Below, in pieces: positions 8,933 through 17,397 of a DNA stretch of 44,813 nucleotides. The first letter of the stretch is position 1; each line of letters begins with the position of its first letter. Below the pieces are notes generated by a model, which ran no database searches, was not told the DNA's origin, and saw nothing but the letters and a program-made list of their open reading frames with translations. Origin of the DNA: Alphaproteobacteria bacterium (GTDB taxonomy: Bacteria > Bacteroidota > Bacteroidia > Chitinophagales > Chitinophagaceae); assembly GCA_030053915.1 (NCBI GenBank), contig JASGCT010000004.1:1-44813 (forward strand), written 5' to 3'. A program made the position numbers and the translations under genes.

Positions 8933-10429
8933 ATGAAAAAACATTTTTTTTTAATATTAATACCATTGATAGGTCTTATAACAAGTTGTCAAAAAAAAAT
9001 TTTAATGACCGAACAGAATATCAATACAGATACTTCAACGAATGTTAAAACAGTTATTCTTTCTGGTAGAATTTTAAATAATATTACTTTAAGACAACAA
9101 GATTCCAATTTTATTAGCGGTTTGGTTTATATAGTTAATGGTGCAACTATAACAATAGAAGCGGGTGTAACTGTTTATTGCAAAACCGGTTCTAATATTT
9201 GCGGACTCATTATTACACGCGGCGCTAAAATTATTGCCGAAGGCACTTCAACAAACCCCATTGTATTTACCCCAGATTTACCTCAAGCTGCCAAAAAAGC
9301 GGGAAAATGGGCAGGGCTCATCATTTGTGGTACCGCACCTATCAATTCAAGTTTTACCGCTAATGGCAAAACCATCAACGGTTTATTTCAAGTTGAAGGT
9401 GGTGTTGATAATGCTTTTGGTGATGGTTTGGCTGGCTCTGGTGATATTGCGTTCCCTACTGTAAATCCAGAAGATAATTCAGGCGTATTACGTTATGTTC
9501 GTATTGAATATGCAGGCTATGCCTTTCAGCCCGATAAAGAAATTAATGCACTCACTTTTGCGGCTGTTGGTTCTGCTACTACTGTTGACCATGTAGAAGT
9601 TGCATTCTCGAATGACGATGCGTTTGAATTTTTTGGCGGTACTGTAAATGCATCTTATTTAATAGCTTATAAAACATTAGACGACGATTTTGATGTTGAT
9701 AATGGTTATTCGGGACGCCTTCAATTTGGTATAGCCCTTAGAGACTCTAATTTAGCAGATGTCTCGAAATCTGAGGCTATAGAAGCCGACAATAATTCCG
9801 GTGGCACCAATGCACTACCAAAAACCACGGCTGTTTTTTCAAATTTTACCTTAATTGGTGCACGAGCTACTTTATCTAATATTGGCAATAAATTATTTCT
9901 TGCTGCGGTACATTTACGACGAAATACCCAAGTATCCATAGTAAATAGTATTATTTTAGGCTGGCCAGTTGGTATATTTTTAGATGCATCTTCAGGTACG
10001 CCCGTAGATATAGCCTATAAAAATGATAATCTTATTTTACAAAATCTTATTTTAGCAGGAAATTCTGTAAATGTATCTTATAAACCTTCAACAAGTGCCC
10101 CAACTGGCTTTACAACAGATAGTTTTTATAATAAATTTAAATTAAGTCAAAACAACAATATTGGACTTAAAAATATTACCGATTCAAAAATTCCAAATCC
10201 ATTTGGAATCGGTGCTAATTTTAACTCTGCACCTAATAATAGTTTAATTATCAATGCTTCTCAAATAAGTTTTGGCAACCCGTCTTCTTTAGATTATACC
10301 CAAAATGCTCGTTTTTCTAATCCGTTATTATCTAATTTTACAAATAAAATTGGTTTTTGTGGGGCAATTGGGTTAAACGGCATAGATTCTTATTGGTTTT
10401 TACAACCATGGATCAAATGGAACTATTAA
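8933..10429 (+). CDS. Surface lipoprotein with right-handed beta-helix character, partner of the TonB receptor
   Basis: The 498-residue product has a lipoprotein signal with lipobox 'LITSC' (cysteine at about 19), so it should be lipidated and held in the outer membrane. After a ~20-residue linker it shows repeating short beta-strands with Gly/Asn/Asp turns ('GATITIEAGVTVYCKTGS', 'NPIVFTPD', 'GKWAGLIICGTAPI'). These are typical of the parallel beta-helix proteins annotated in Bacteroidota as hypothetical or T9SS-associated. There is no SusD TPR pattern and no catalytic motif I recognise. It starts 24 nt after the receptor stop, which suggests it helps bind the receptor's ligand. That role is inferred from context only. 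Confidence 0.75.
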   Translation: MKKHFFLILIPLIGLITSCQKKILMTEQNINTDTSTNVKTVILSGRILNNITLRQQDSNFISGLVYIVNGATITIEAGVTVYCKTGSNICGLIITRGAKIIAEGTSTNPIVFTPDLPQAAKKAGKWAGLIICGTAPINSSFTANGKTINGLFQVEGGVDNAFGDGLAGSGDIAFPTVNPEDNSGVLRYVRIEYAGYAFQPDKEINALTFAAVGSATTVDHVEVAFSNDDAFEFFGGTVNASYLIAYKTLDDDFDVDNGYSGRLQFGIALRDSNLADVSKSEAIEADNNSGGTNALPKTTAVFSNFTLIGARATLSNIGNKLFLAAVHLRRNTQVSIVNSIILGWPVGIFLDASSGTPVDIAYKNDNLILQNLILAGNSVNVSYKPSTSAPTGFTTDSFYNKFKLSQNNNIGLKNITDSKIPNPFGIGANFNSAPNNSLIINASQISFGNPSSLDYTQNARFSNPLLSNFTNKIGFCGAIGLNGIDSYWFLQPWIKWNY

Positions 10430-10466
10430 ATATTATCATATTTTTAAAATTTCCAAAAATAATTGT

Positions 10467-10474
10467 TATCTTTG
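10467..10474 (+). promoter_or_regulatory. Bacteroidota -7 box for the DUF47-pit operon
   Basis: TATCTTTG lies 16 nt before the ATG at 10491 and inside a 61-bp gap after the lipoprotein gene. This indicates a promoter separate from that of the TonB receptor pair. Confidence 0.5.
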
Positions 10475-10490
10475 CTAAAAAATATAATGT

Positions 10491-11141
10491 ATGTTTATAG
10501 ATAATATTTTAAAAATATTTTTACCCAAAGACAAAATTTTTTATTCTTTATTTGAAAACGTGGGACAAAATATTACTTGGATGAGTACTCAGTTAAAAGA
10601 ATTAGTTTATGAAACCGATAAAGACAAACAAATGATTATCTCGGTTAAAATTAAAGATAAAGAACGAGAGAATTACAACGTAATACATAAAATTTTTGTT
10701 GAATTAGAACGAAATTTCATAACCCCATTTGACCGAGAAGATATATATAATTTGGCTCAATCATTAAATAAAATTGCCGACCTTATTCAATCTACCGCCA
10801 AAAAAATAACTTTTCATAAAGTGAATCCAAATGATATTGGCATCATAAAACTTACTGATTTAATATTTCAAAGTACAGAATATATTGAAATTGCGATTAA
10901 TGAATTAAGAAATATGAAAGATGTTTCAAAAATTACAGAAGCATTAATAAAAATCAAAGATTTAGAGGAACGTTCTGACGAAGCTTTTGATACTAGTATT
11001 GAAAAATTATATAATTCAAATGATAAAAATTTTATTGAAATTATTAAAATGCGTGAGATTTTACAAATACTTGAAAAAGTTTCAGATAAATGTGAAGATG
11101 CCTCTAAAGTAATTGAATCAATATTAATAAAATACGCATAA
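10491..11141 (+). CDS. DUF47 family protein (PhoU-like), Pit-associated phosphate transport regulator
   Basis: The 216-residue, almost wholly alpha-helical protein is of the DUF47/PhoU-like family. Long charged heptad-rich helices are visible, including 'KIKDLEERSDEAFDTSIEKL' and 'KMREILQILEKVSDKCEDAS'. The E/DxxxD spacing is like that of the metal-binding PhoU helices. Genes of this family nearly always sit directly before Pit transporters and are thought to modulate their activity. Here the Pit gene starts 7 nt after the stop. It has no signal peptide or membrane span, so it is cytoplasmic. Confidence 0.88.
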   Translation: MFIDNILKIFLPKDKIFYSLFENVGQNITWMSTQLKELVYETDKDKQMIISVKIKDKERENYNVIHKIFVELERNFITPFDREDIYNLAQSLNKIADLIQSTAKKITFHKVNPNDIGIIKLTDLIFQSTEYIEIAINELRNMKDVSKITEALIKIKDLEERSDEAFDTSIEKLYNSNDKNFIEIIKMREILQILEKVSDKCEDASKVIESILIKYA

Positions 11142-11148
11142 ATTTTAT

Positions 11149-12330
11149 ATGACAATCATCGTATTAATAGTTATACTTTGTATTATATTTGATTATATTA
11201 ATGGCTTTCATGATGCAGCGAATGCAATAGCAACTGTTGTGTCAACCAAAGTTTTAACACCTTTTCAAGCTGTGTTATGGGCAGCTGTTTTTAATTTTAT
11301 CGCATTTTTTATTTTCAAAGAACATGGCGTAGCCAATACGATTGCAAAATCTGTTGAATTTAGTAGAATCACATTGAGTCAAGACCACAAGTTATTAATG
11401 ATAGTATCGGGCGTAACTGCAGCAATAATTTGGAATTTGATTACATGGTGGTATGGCATTCCGTCATCATCATCTCATACACTTATAGGTGGTTTTGCAG
11501 GTGCAGCAATTACCGCGGCAGGTTTTGAGTATATAAAAAAAGATACCATTTTAGAAATTGTATTATTTATATTTTTAGCACCTTTAATAGGTTTAGTTTT
11601 TGCAATAATCATTACATTTATTACAATACAGCGTAATTTTTTTAAAAAATTCTTTATTCTGGGTGGAATTTCCGTTGTTTTTTTGATGGTCTTTTGGTTT
11701 AAAGGGAAACCGTTCGACAAAGGGATGATAAACGAAAAAGCTTTTGCCTTTATTGGATTCATTATTGCCATCGTTTCTTTTTTAACTGCTTATGCCATAA
11801 TTTATTTTAAAAATTTAGGTAATTTAAATACCAAAAATATTTATAAAAAATTACAATTGTTAAGCTCCGCATTGATGAGTATTGCACATGGAGGTAACGA
11901 CGCTCAAAAGGTTATTGGTGTTATTTATATCTCTTTAGTTGTTAATGGTAATTTAACTGAAAACGACCGCATTCCAGACTGGGTAGCTATTGTTTGTTAT
12001 TCTGCGATTGCAATAGGCACGCTATCGGGAGGTTGGAAAATTATTAAAACCATGGGCAATAAAATAACCAATTTAACCCCATTAGAAGGTGTGTGTGCCG
12101 AAACGGCAAGCGCCTTTACATTATTTACCTCGGCAATTTTAAAAATTCCTGTGAGTACAACGCATACAACAACGGGCTCTATAATTGGTGTTGGGGCGGC
12201 AAAGCGTTTAAGTGCGGTACGCTGGGGCGTTACATTGAATTTAATTGTGGCGTGGATTATTACAATCCCAATTTCAGCAACTATATCTGGACTACTTTAT
12301 TTAGTTCTTAATAATTTATTTATCAAGTAA
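11149..12330 (+). CDS. pit: Low-affinity inorganic phosphate transporter (Pit family)
   Basis: The 393-residue membrane protein carries both PHO4/Pit signature repeats: N-terminal 'GFHDAANAIATVVSTKVLTP' and C-terminal 'AHGGNDAQKVIGV'. It also has the duplicated 'PSSSSHTLIGG' and 'PVSTTHTTTGSIIG' loops. About ten hydrophobic segments are present. Pit proteins co-transport metal-phosphate (or phosphate) with protons across the inner membrane. It is translationally close to the DUF47 gene and forms a two-gene operon with it. It ends 2 nt from the convergent DUF3078 stop codon. Confidence 0.92.
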   Translation: MTIIVLIVILCIIFDYINGFHDAANAIATVVSTKVLTPFQAVLWAAVFNFIAFFIFKEHGVANTIAKSVEFSRITLSQDHKLLMIVSGVTAAIIWNLITWWYGIPSSSSHTLIGGFAGAAITAAGFEYIKKDTILEIVLFIFLAPLIGLVFAIIITFITIQRNFFKKFFILGGISVVFLMVFWFKGKPFDKGMINEKAFAFIGFIIAIVSFLTAYAIIYFKNLGNLNTKNIYKKLQLLSSALMSIAHGGNDAQKVIGVIYISLVVNGNLTENDRIPDWVAIVCYSAIAIGTLSGGWKIIKTMGNKITNLTPLEGVCAETASAFTLFTSAILKIPVSTTHTTTGSIIGVGAAKRLSAVRWGVTLNLIVAWIITIPISATISGLLYLVLNNLFIK

Positions 12331-12332
12331 AA

Positions 12333-13310
12333 CTATTCAGTAACTTTTTTTTTGGCATTAATAATATAACTTAGCCCAATTTGGCTTCTAATTTGTAAGG
12401 CTGGCGAATTACTATTAGCGCCAAATTGTTTAATATTGTCATCGTATATTAAGTCTAAACTATAAGTTAAACCTAAATTTTTTTTAAAATTATATTGAAG
12501 ATAATTTGTCATATAAAATTGAATGTTACCAGGCTTTTTTAAATAATTTGAAAACAAGTCGATGCGGCCTTGGTAAAATAAATTATTACTAAACGTATTT
12601 TTATAGATTAAAATTACAAATACGCCTAATTCATTTCTGATTCCAGTTACTGAATCTGTATTAAAATCTGCCACACCGCGCAAAGTTTTCTTATTGATAT
12701 AAGTGGTCCTATTGGTTAGTGGGGAATAGAATAATTCTAAGGTGTTATTAAAAAATTTATTGTCAACACCAAGCGAAAAAATAATATAGGTTGGGGATAA
12801 AAAGCTAGATGTTAATACGCTGCTATCTCCTATATAGTTTCTACCGTCAAAAAGTTGAGTTCTAAAATTAAATAAACCAGATATATACCATTTAGCCGTA
12901 GTATCAATTTTGTAACCATATTTACTTAAAATATCAATTCTATCGTCATTTTTTCTGCCTCCAACATCACTGGCTTGAACAAAACCAAGATTAAAATCGA
13001 GGTTATTATCCCAAAATTGTCTTTTGTGTTTATAAGAAAAATATTGATTATAGTAATTACTAACAGCAATCGAAAAATTGTTACCACCAGCCGACCAATT
13101 ACTATTGGTACTTTGGGCTAAAGAAAAATTGTTTATACTACCCCAACGCCACATGAATTTAGAAGTGTCTTTAGCAAAACTATCTGGCACCTTAATAGCA
13201 CGTAATGAAGATGATTTTAGTACATCAACAATAGGATCTTGTGCTTTTACATAATTATTTTTAAAGATGAACCCTAATATAATTATTAAAATAATAAATT
13301 TTACTTTCAT
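12333..13310 (-). CDS. DUF3078 family outer-membrane beta-barrel protein
   Basis: The 325-residue product has a signal peptide (about 1-23, ending 'YVKAQD'). It then shows the DUF3078 pattern: 'WRWGSINNFSLAQSTNSNW' and 'GGNNFS' near the N-terminus, alternating-hydrophobicity beta-strands throughout, and an aromatic/hydrophobic final strand. It is probably a porin-like outer-membrane barrel; its substrate is unknown. ATG at 13310 overlaps the prmC stop by 4 nt (ATGA), so it can be read from the upstream mRNA. A TAnnTTTG box inside the end of prmC (13316-13323) may also give it its own promoter. Confidence 0.82.
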   Translation of the reverse strand: MKVKFIILIIILGFIFKNNYVKAQDPIVDVLKSSSLRAIKVPDSFAKDTSKFMWRWGSINNFSLAQSTNSNWSAGGNNFSIAVSNYYNQYFSYKHKRQFWDNNLDFNLGFVQASDVGGRKNDDRIDILSKYGYKIDTTAKWYISGLFNFRTQLFDGRNYIGDSSVLTSSFLSPTYIIFSLGVDNKFFNNTLELFYSPLTNRTTYINKKTLRGVADFNTDSVTGIRNELGVFVILIYKNTFSNNLFYQGRIDLFSNYLKKPGNIQFYMTNYLQYNFKKNLGLTYSLDLIYDDNIKQFGANSNSPALQIRSQIGLSYIINAKKKVTE

Positions 13311-14185
13311 TTTGGCAAAGGTACATTTTTTTTATGAGCTATTAAAATTCTATCACAAAAAAACCTATCTTTTTTTATTTCAGTTATATAATTATTGGTA
13401 TTAAACAAATCGAATATTTGACTCGCAAAATCTTGTTCAAATTCTACAAAAATATATCCTTTGTTGTTTAAATGTGTACTTGCAAAATCTATTATTTTTT
13501 CGTAAAAAATCAAAGGCTTGTTATCGGGTACAAAAAGCGCTTGGTGCGGTTCAAAATCTAAGACTCGTTTTGATAATTCTGTTTTTTTAAAAATAGGTAT
13601 ATAAGGTGGGTTACTAATAATAAAGTTGAATTGGGGTAACATTAGCCAATTGGGTTCATGTAAAAAATTTTGTTGAATACATGTTATTTTACAATCCTGA
13701 ATTTGAGCATTTTCAGACATTAATTGTAAGGTTTGGTTGTGGATATCTAATCCAAATACCTGTGCTAATGGTCTATTTTTTTTTATTGAAATTGCTATAC
13801 ACCCGCTCCCCGTACCAATATCAAGTACTTTATAAGAGTCCTTTTGATTCATATATTTTAAGGCTTCTAGAACCAAGTCTTCTGTTTCGGGACGCGGTAT
13901 TAAACAATATTTATTTACTTTTAAAACCATATTTAAAAAATCCGTTTCCCCTACGATTTGTTGAAATGGTTGATCCTTTTTTAATTTTTCTGTCCAAATA
14001 TCTAATACATGTTGTTGTTCCAAATTTAATTGAAATTCTGTTAACATCGACAGGCTGGAATAGGAAATTTTGGTTATTTTTTCAATAAAAATTTTAAAAA
14101 TATGAATAAGTTCAGTCTCCGAATATGCTTCGCATAAATTTGGGCATGTTTTTGCCGATGCAAGTATATTAATTAAATTGGTCAA
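13307..14185 (-). CDS. prmC: Peptide chain release factor N5-glutamine methyltransferase
   Basis: The 292-residue protein has the PrmC signatures: 'LIPRPETEDLV' at 95-105, the SAM-binding 'VLDIGTGSGCIA' at about 120-131 and the catalytic 'NPPY' at 192-195. It methylates the GGQ glutamine of release factors RF1/RF2 and so speeds translation termination. The usual helical N-terminal substrate-binding domain is present only if translation starts at TTG 14185. The first in-frame ATG (Met47) would delete most of that domain, so TTG is the likely start. This start lies inside the end of folC (17-nt overlap), consistent with coupled translation. The stop overlaps the DUF3078 start. Confidence 0.9.
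   Translation of the reverse strand: MTNLINILASAKTCPNLCEAYSETELIHIFKIFIEKITKISYSSLSMLTEFQLNLEQQHVLDIWTEKLKKDQPFQQIVGETDFLNMVLKVNKYCLIPRPETEDLVLEALKYMNQKDSYKVLDIGTGSGCIAISIKKNRPLAQVFGLDIHNQTLQLMSENAQIQDCKITCIQQNFLHEPNWLMLPQFNFIISNPPYIPIFKKTELSKRVLDFEPHQALFVPDNKPLIFYEKIIDFASTHLNNKGYIFVEFEQDFASQIFDLFNTNNYITEIKKDRFFCDRILIAHKKNVPLPK
13316..13323 (-). promoter_or_regulatory. Possible internal -7 box for DUF3078, inside the 3' end of prmC
   Basis: TACCTTTG on the minus strand fits TAnnTTTG and ends 5 nt before the DUF3078 ATG. It is also coding sequence for the last PrmC residues (VPLPK), so chance occurrence is possible. Confidence 0.3.
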
Positions 14186-15482
14186 GGAGATTGTTTTTTA
14201 ATACATCGCTTACAAAATAAATACTTCCTGTAACTATTAAAATATCTGTCTTTTTTAGGGTTTCTTTAATATAGTTTAAAGAGTCTTTAATTTCTTTAAA
14301 ATGAACCGAATTTAGACTTTGAACAGCAGATATTTTATTTAATTTTGAAGCTAACAAGGCACGGTTGGAATCAGCTTGACTAAATATATAGTAAGCGTCC
14401 ATAGGTAGTAATTTAAGCATTTTTTGATAATCTTTATCCCGAGATACGCCCATTAAAATATAAAGTTTATGGTTTTGATTTAATGACAATATATTTTTTT
14501 TTAACGCTTCAAAACCAGGCAAATTATGTGCCACATCAATTATAATTTTAGGTTTATTAGAAATAATTTGCCAACGACCGTTAAGCGGAAAATTTATTTG
14601 AACATTTTTTAAGCCAGCCTTAACGTTTAAATTTTTATATTCCGGATAGTGGCTTTTTAAAACATCAATGCTTGTCAAAATTGTTGAAATATTATTAATT
14701 TGATAATGACCAATTAACCCGCTTCTAATAGTGATTTTTTTAAATTTATAATGCGCATTATAATTGATAACTAAATAATTATTTTTTTTTAAGGTACTAA
14801 AATTTACAGAATAAAAATCATCCGACCAATACAGAGGGGCTTTTTTTGAATAGTTAGAAAATACAGATGTCATATCTGAATCTTTTTGTCCAACAACACA
14901 AGGGATATTTTTTTTTATAATGCCTGCTTTTTCTACAGCTATTTTTTTTCGAGTATTTCCTAAGAATTGTTGATGGTCTAAGCCAATATTTGTAATAATA
15001 GTTAATATGGGTAAAACGATATTTGTAGAATCTAAACGTCCACCAAGTCCAGTTTCTAAAATAACTATATCAACGTGCTTTGATTTAAAATAACAAAATG
15101 CCATACAAGTAGTAATTTCAAAAAAGCTGGGATTATAATCGAGCTTTTTTTCGATAAGTTTCTTGGTAAATGTAATAATATAGTTTTTAGAAATAGGAAT
15201 CCCGTCAACACAAATTCTTTCAGTAAAATTATGGAGATGTGGCGAGGTAAATAAACCAACTTTGTAACCAGACTCTTTAAAAATAGAAGCTAAAAAATGA
15301 CAGATTGACCCTTTCCCATTAGTTCCTGCAACATGAATATATTTAAGATTTTGATGAGGATTTTGATAACTCTGACATAATTTTTTTATGTTTTCTAAGC
15401 CCGGCCTCAAAGCCGTTTGACCATATTTACTAAAATCTGGAAACTGATTGTATAAGAAATCTAAAGCGTTTTGATAGGTCAT
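14169..15482 (-). CDS. folC: Bifunctional folylpolyglutamate synthase / dihydrofolate synthase
   Basis: The 437-residue Mur-ligase-family protein has the ATP loop 'GTNGKGS' at 53-59. The FolC-specific 'GLFTSPHLHNFTERI' follows, then 'ETGLGGRLDSTN' and 'NIGLDHQQFLGNT' in the central domain and 'IIDVAHNLPGFEAL' at the C-domain junction. It adds glutamate to dihydropteroate and then to tetrahydrofolate in the cytoplasm. Length is normal for the family. It starts (ATG) 30 nt after the tonB-like stop. The tonB-folC order is common in Bacteroidota. It overlaps prmC by 17 nt. Confidence 0.93.
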   Translation of the reverse strand: MTYQNALDFLYNQFPDFSKYGQTALRPGLENIKKLCQSYQNPHQNLKYIHVAGTNGKGSICHFLASIFKESGYKVGLFTSPHLHNFTERICVDGIPISKNYIITFTKKLIEKKLDYNPSFFEITTCMAFCYFKSKHVDIVILETGLGGRLDSTNIVLPILTIITNIGLDHQQFLGNTRKKIAVEKAGIIKKNIPCVVGQKDSDMTSVFSNYSKKAPLYWSDDFYSVNFSTLKKNNYLVINYNAHYKFKKITIRSGLIGHYQINNISTILTSIDVLKSHYPEYKNLNVKAGLKNVQINFPLNGRWQIISNKPKIIIDVAHNLPGFEALKKNILSLNQNHKLYILMGVSRDKDYQKMLKLLPMDAYYIFSQADSNRALLASKLNKISAVQSLNSVHFKEIKDSLNYIKETLKKTDILIVTGSIYFVSDVLKNNLLDQFN

Positions 15483-15512
15483 TTGATTAACATGAATTAC
15501 CTAAATTTTATA

Positions 15513-16292
15513 TTATTCAACAATAAAATTAAACTTTATAATAACAAGTGAACTATGGTCTGAAATATCAAAATGCATTCTTTTTAAATAATTTGTTATA
15601 GCAATTTGATATTTTTTGTCGTAAGAAGATGACCCAGATTCAAAATCTATAAACTTACTTGTGCCATCTTCTTTAACTAAAACACTGGCATAGATTGTGG
15701 CGGCTGGTACATCACCTTTAAATTTATCAATCGATTGTATTTTACGATCGCCTTTAACTATCGAAATTAATGATTTAGATACATTAAAATTGGCACTTTC
15801 TGGATTCCCTTCAGCTGTTCCTTTTATCCCAGGCTTGGTGTTGTCTCCTTGATTAACGCTATGCGTTACATTAGAGTTAGGATTATTAACTTGAATATCC
15901 TCTCTTTTTTTTAGAACAGCTTTCGGTGCTGCTGGCACTGAAGAGGTTGGTGTTGTTGAAGGATTCGTTTTTACATGTTCCTTTTTTTTAGGTTTGCTTG
16001 GAATTTCAATATCCCCATCTGATAAAACTTGCGTATTTTCTGTTGGATTTTGAACCTTTGATTCAATATTTTTTGTTACGGCTTCGCTTTCTTTTGTATA
16101 TGATGCAATATTATCGTTCTGACCAATTGTGCCAGATTCATCGGTACCTAAAGCTACATCTATAAATTCAAAACTTGGCTTAATTAATAAAGGTTGTTTT
16201 AAAATGATATTAAAAAAAATGAGGTACAAAATAATTACTACCAAAACAGTTAAAAAAAATGATTTTAAGTCAGATTTAAATTCTAATGTCAT
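15513..16292 (-). CDS. Energy transducer TonB-like protein
   Basis: The 259-residue protein has one N-terminal membrane segment (about 13-33). A long low-complexity Pro/Lys/Ser/Thr-rich periplasmic linker follows (about 60-165, with 'SKPKKKEHVKTN' and 'SVPAAPKAVLKKRED'). The last ~75 residues resemble a TonB-type domain ('IYASVLVKEDGTSKFIDFES' and a final 'IKFNFIVE' strand). This topology is that of TonB, which passes proton-motive energy to outer-membrane receptors such as the one at 6104. Neighbour folC fits the common Bacteroidota tonB-folC order; exbB/exbD are not in the window. The C-domain is divergent, hence the moderate confidence. A TAnnTTTG box ends only 5 nt before its ATG. Confidence 0.65.
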   Translation of the reverse strand: MTLEFKSDLKSFFLTVLVVIILYLIFFNIILKQPLLIKPSFEFIDVALGTDESGTIGQNDNIASYTKESEAVTKNIESKVQNPTENTQVLSDGDIEIPSKPKKKEHVKTNPSTTPTSSVPAAPKAVLKKREDIQVNNPNSNVTHSVNQGDNTKPGIKGTAEGNPESANFNVSKSLISIVKGDRKIQSIDKFKGDVPAATIYASVLVKEDGTSKFIDFESGSSSYDKKYQIAITNYLKRMHFDISDHSSLVIIKFNFIVE

Positions 16293-16297
16293 ACGTA

Positions 16298-16305
16298 CAA
16301 AGATA
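16298..16305 (-). promoter_or_regulatory. Bacteroidota -7 box very close to the tonB-like start
   Basis: TATCTTTG on the minus strand ends 5 nt before the ATG at 16292. Transcription from it would give a leaderless or nearly leaderless mRNA. Confidence 0.45.
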
Positions 16306-16369
16306 AAGAATTATTTTTAAAATGCCGTTAAAATTTGTAAAAATAATTATTTTTATTAAAAATTGTTTG

Positions 16370-16377
16370 TATATTTG
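16370..16377 (+). promoter_or_regulatory. Bacteroidota -7 box for the lipoprotein-MFS-GH63 operon
   Basis: TATATTTG lies 28 nt before the ATG at 16406. It is the only good TAnnTTTG box upstream of the three-gene plus-strand run. Confidence 0.5.
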
Positions 16378-16405
16378 TGAAATTTTACATATCTAAAAAA
16401 TTTAA

Positions 16406-17383
16406 ATGTTAAAACGAATACCCAAATATTATTTACTGATTTATATATTTATAAATTGTTTATTTATTATAAACTGCGAGCCAGACGTTGTAGATTCAGG
16501 TGCCCGAGTTGAAACGTTGAATTGTAGTGGGGTTCCTATAGTTAATATTCCTATTGTTGGGTTTAATTATAGTCAAAATTTTAATATCCCCTACACTGGC
16601 GGTAATGGTAAAGAATATCCTAATTCAAGTGGTATTAATTCTACTTCAGTTACTGGCTTAACTGCTGTACTTCAATCTGGAAATCTTGTAAATGGTAATG
16701 GTACAATTACAGTTACTATTTCTGGTATTGCTTCTAAAATTGGAAATGCTCTATTTTCAGTGTCTTTTGGTGGAAAAAATTGTTTATTTTCATTACCTGT
16801 ATCTGGAACCGGACCTGGCAAGTCTATCTTAACCTATCCTGTTAATAATACATCTTGTTTAACAACCGACACGGGCGTTGGATTTACATGGAATAACGCC
16901 GTAAACACGTCTAAATATAAATTATATGTAACAAATTTAATTGATACAAATTTAAAATATGCTGATACCACAATAGTAAATTACAAAAATTTAATGTTGC
17001 CAATCAACCAACCCTATCAATGGCGTGTTGTTAGTTATGGACCAACCAATGATAGTGCAGTTTCTGACGTGCAACGGTTTTATTTAGCAGGTGCCGCAAG
17101 TGTTAATTATGCACCTTTCCCTGCCCAAGCAGTGTTACCCATTGAATATGCAAGATTATTAAGCCCAGTATCACTTATGTGGACCGGAGACGACCCAGAT
17201 GGGTTAAATGATATAGATTATTATGAAGTATGGTTAGACGATAGAATTATCAACTCAAAATCAACAATTACAACTCAAATACTTAATAATATTAGCCCTG
17301 GACCACATACTTGGTTTATAAATACTATAGATAAGAAAGAAAATAAAACAAAATCGAATACCTTTCATTTTACAGTTTTATAA
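16406..17383 (+). CDS. Surface lipoprotein with FN3/Ig-like modules, unknown ligand
   Basis: The 325-residue product begins with a hydrophobic signal followed by 'IINCEPD', a lipobox-like site with cysteine at about 24. The acidic residues right after it resemble Bacteroidota surface-export signals for lipoproteins. An Ig-like beta module (about 35-135, with 'VTGLTAVLQSGNLVNGNGTI') is followed by two fibronectin-III-like modules: 'PVNNTSCLTTDTGVGFTWN' to 'YQWRVVSY', and 'LLSPVSLMWTGDDPDG' to 'PGPHTWFINTID'. No catalytic residues are recognisable. The MFS transporter starts 14 nt after the stop, so it is probably the outer-surface member of a glycan-use operon. That role is inference. Confidence 0.75.
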   Translation: MLKRIPKYYLLIYIFINCLFIINCEPDVVDSGARVETLNCSGVPIVNIPIVGFNYSQNFNIPYTGGNGKEYPNSSGINSTSVTGLTAVLQSGNLVNGNGTITVTISGIASKIGNALFSVSFGGKNCLFSLPVSGTGPGKSILTYPVNNTSCLTTDTGVGFTWNNAVNTSKYKLYVTNLIDTNLKYADTTIVNYKNLMLPINQPYQWRVVSYGPTNDSAVSDVQRFYLAGAASVNYAPFPAQAVLPIEYARLLSPVSLMWTGDDPDGLNDIDYYEVWLDDRIINSKSTITTQILNNISPGPHTWFINTIDKKENKTKSNTFHFTVL

Positions 17384-17397
17384 CCAAGATTTCAATC

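Noticed and set aside
13681..14088. Plus-strand 135-codon ORF opposite prmC
   Set aside because: Antisense to the conserved PrmC domains; hydrophobic composition arises from the complementary AT-rich codons.
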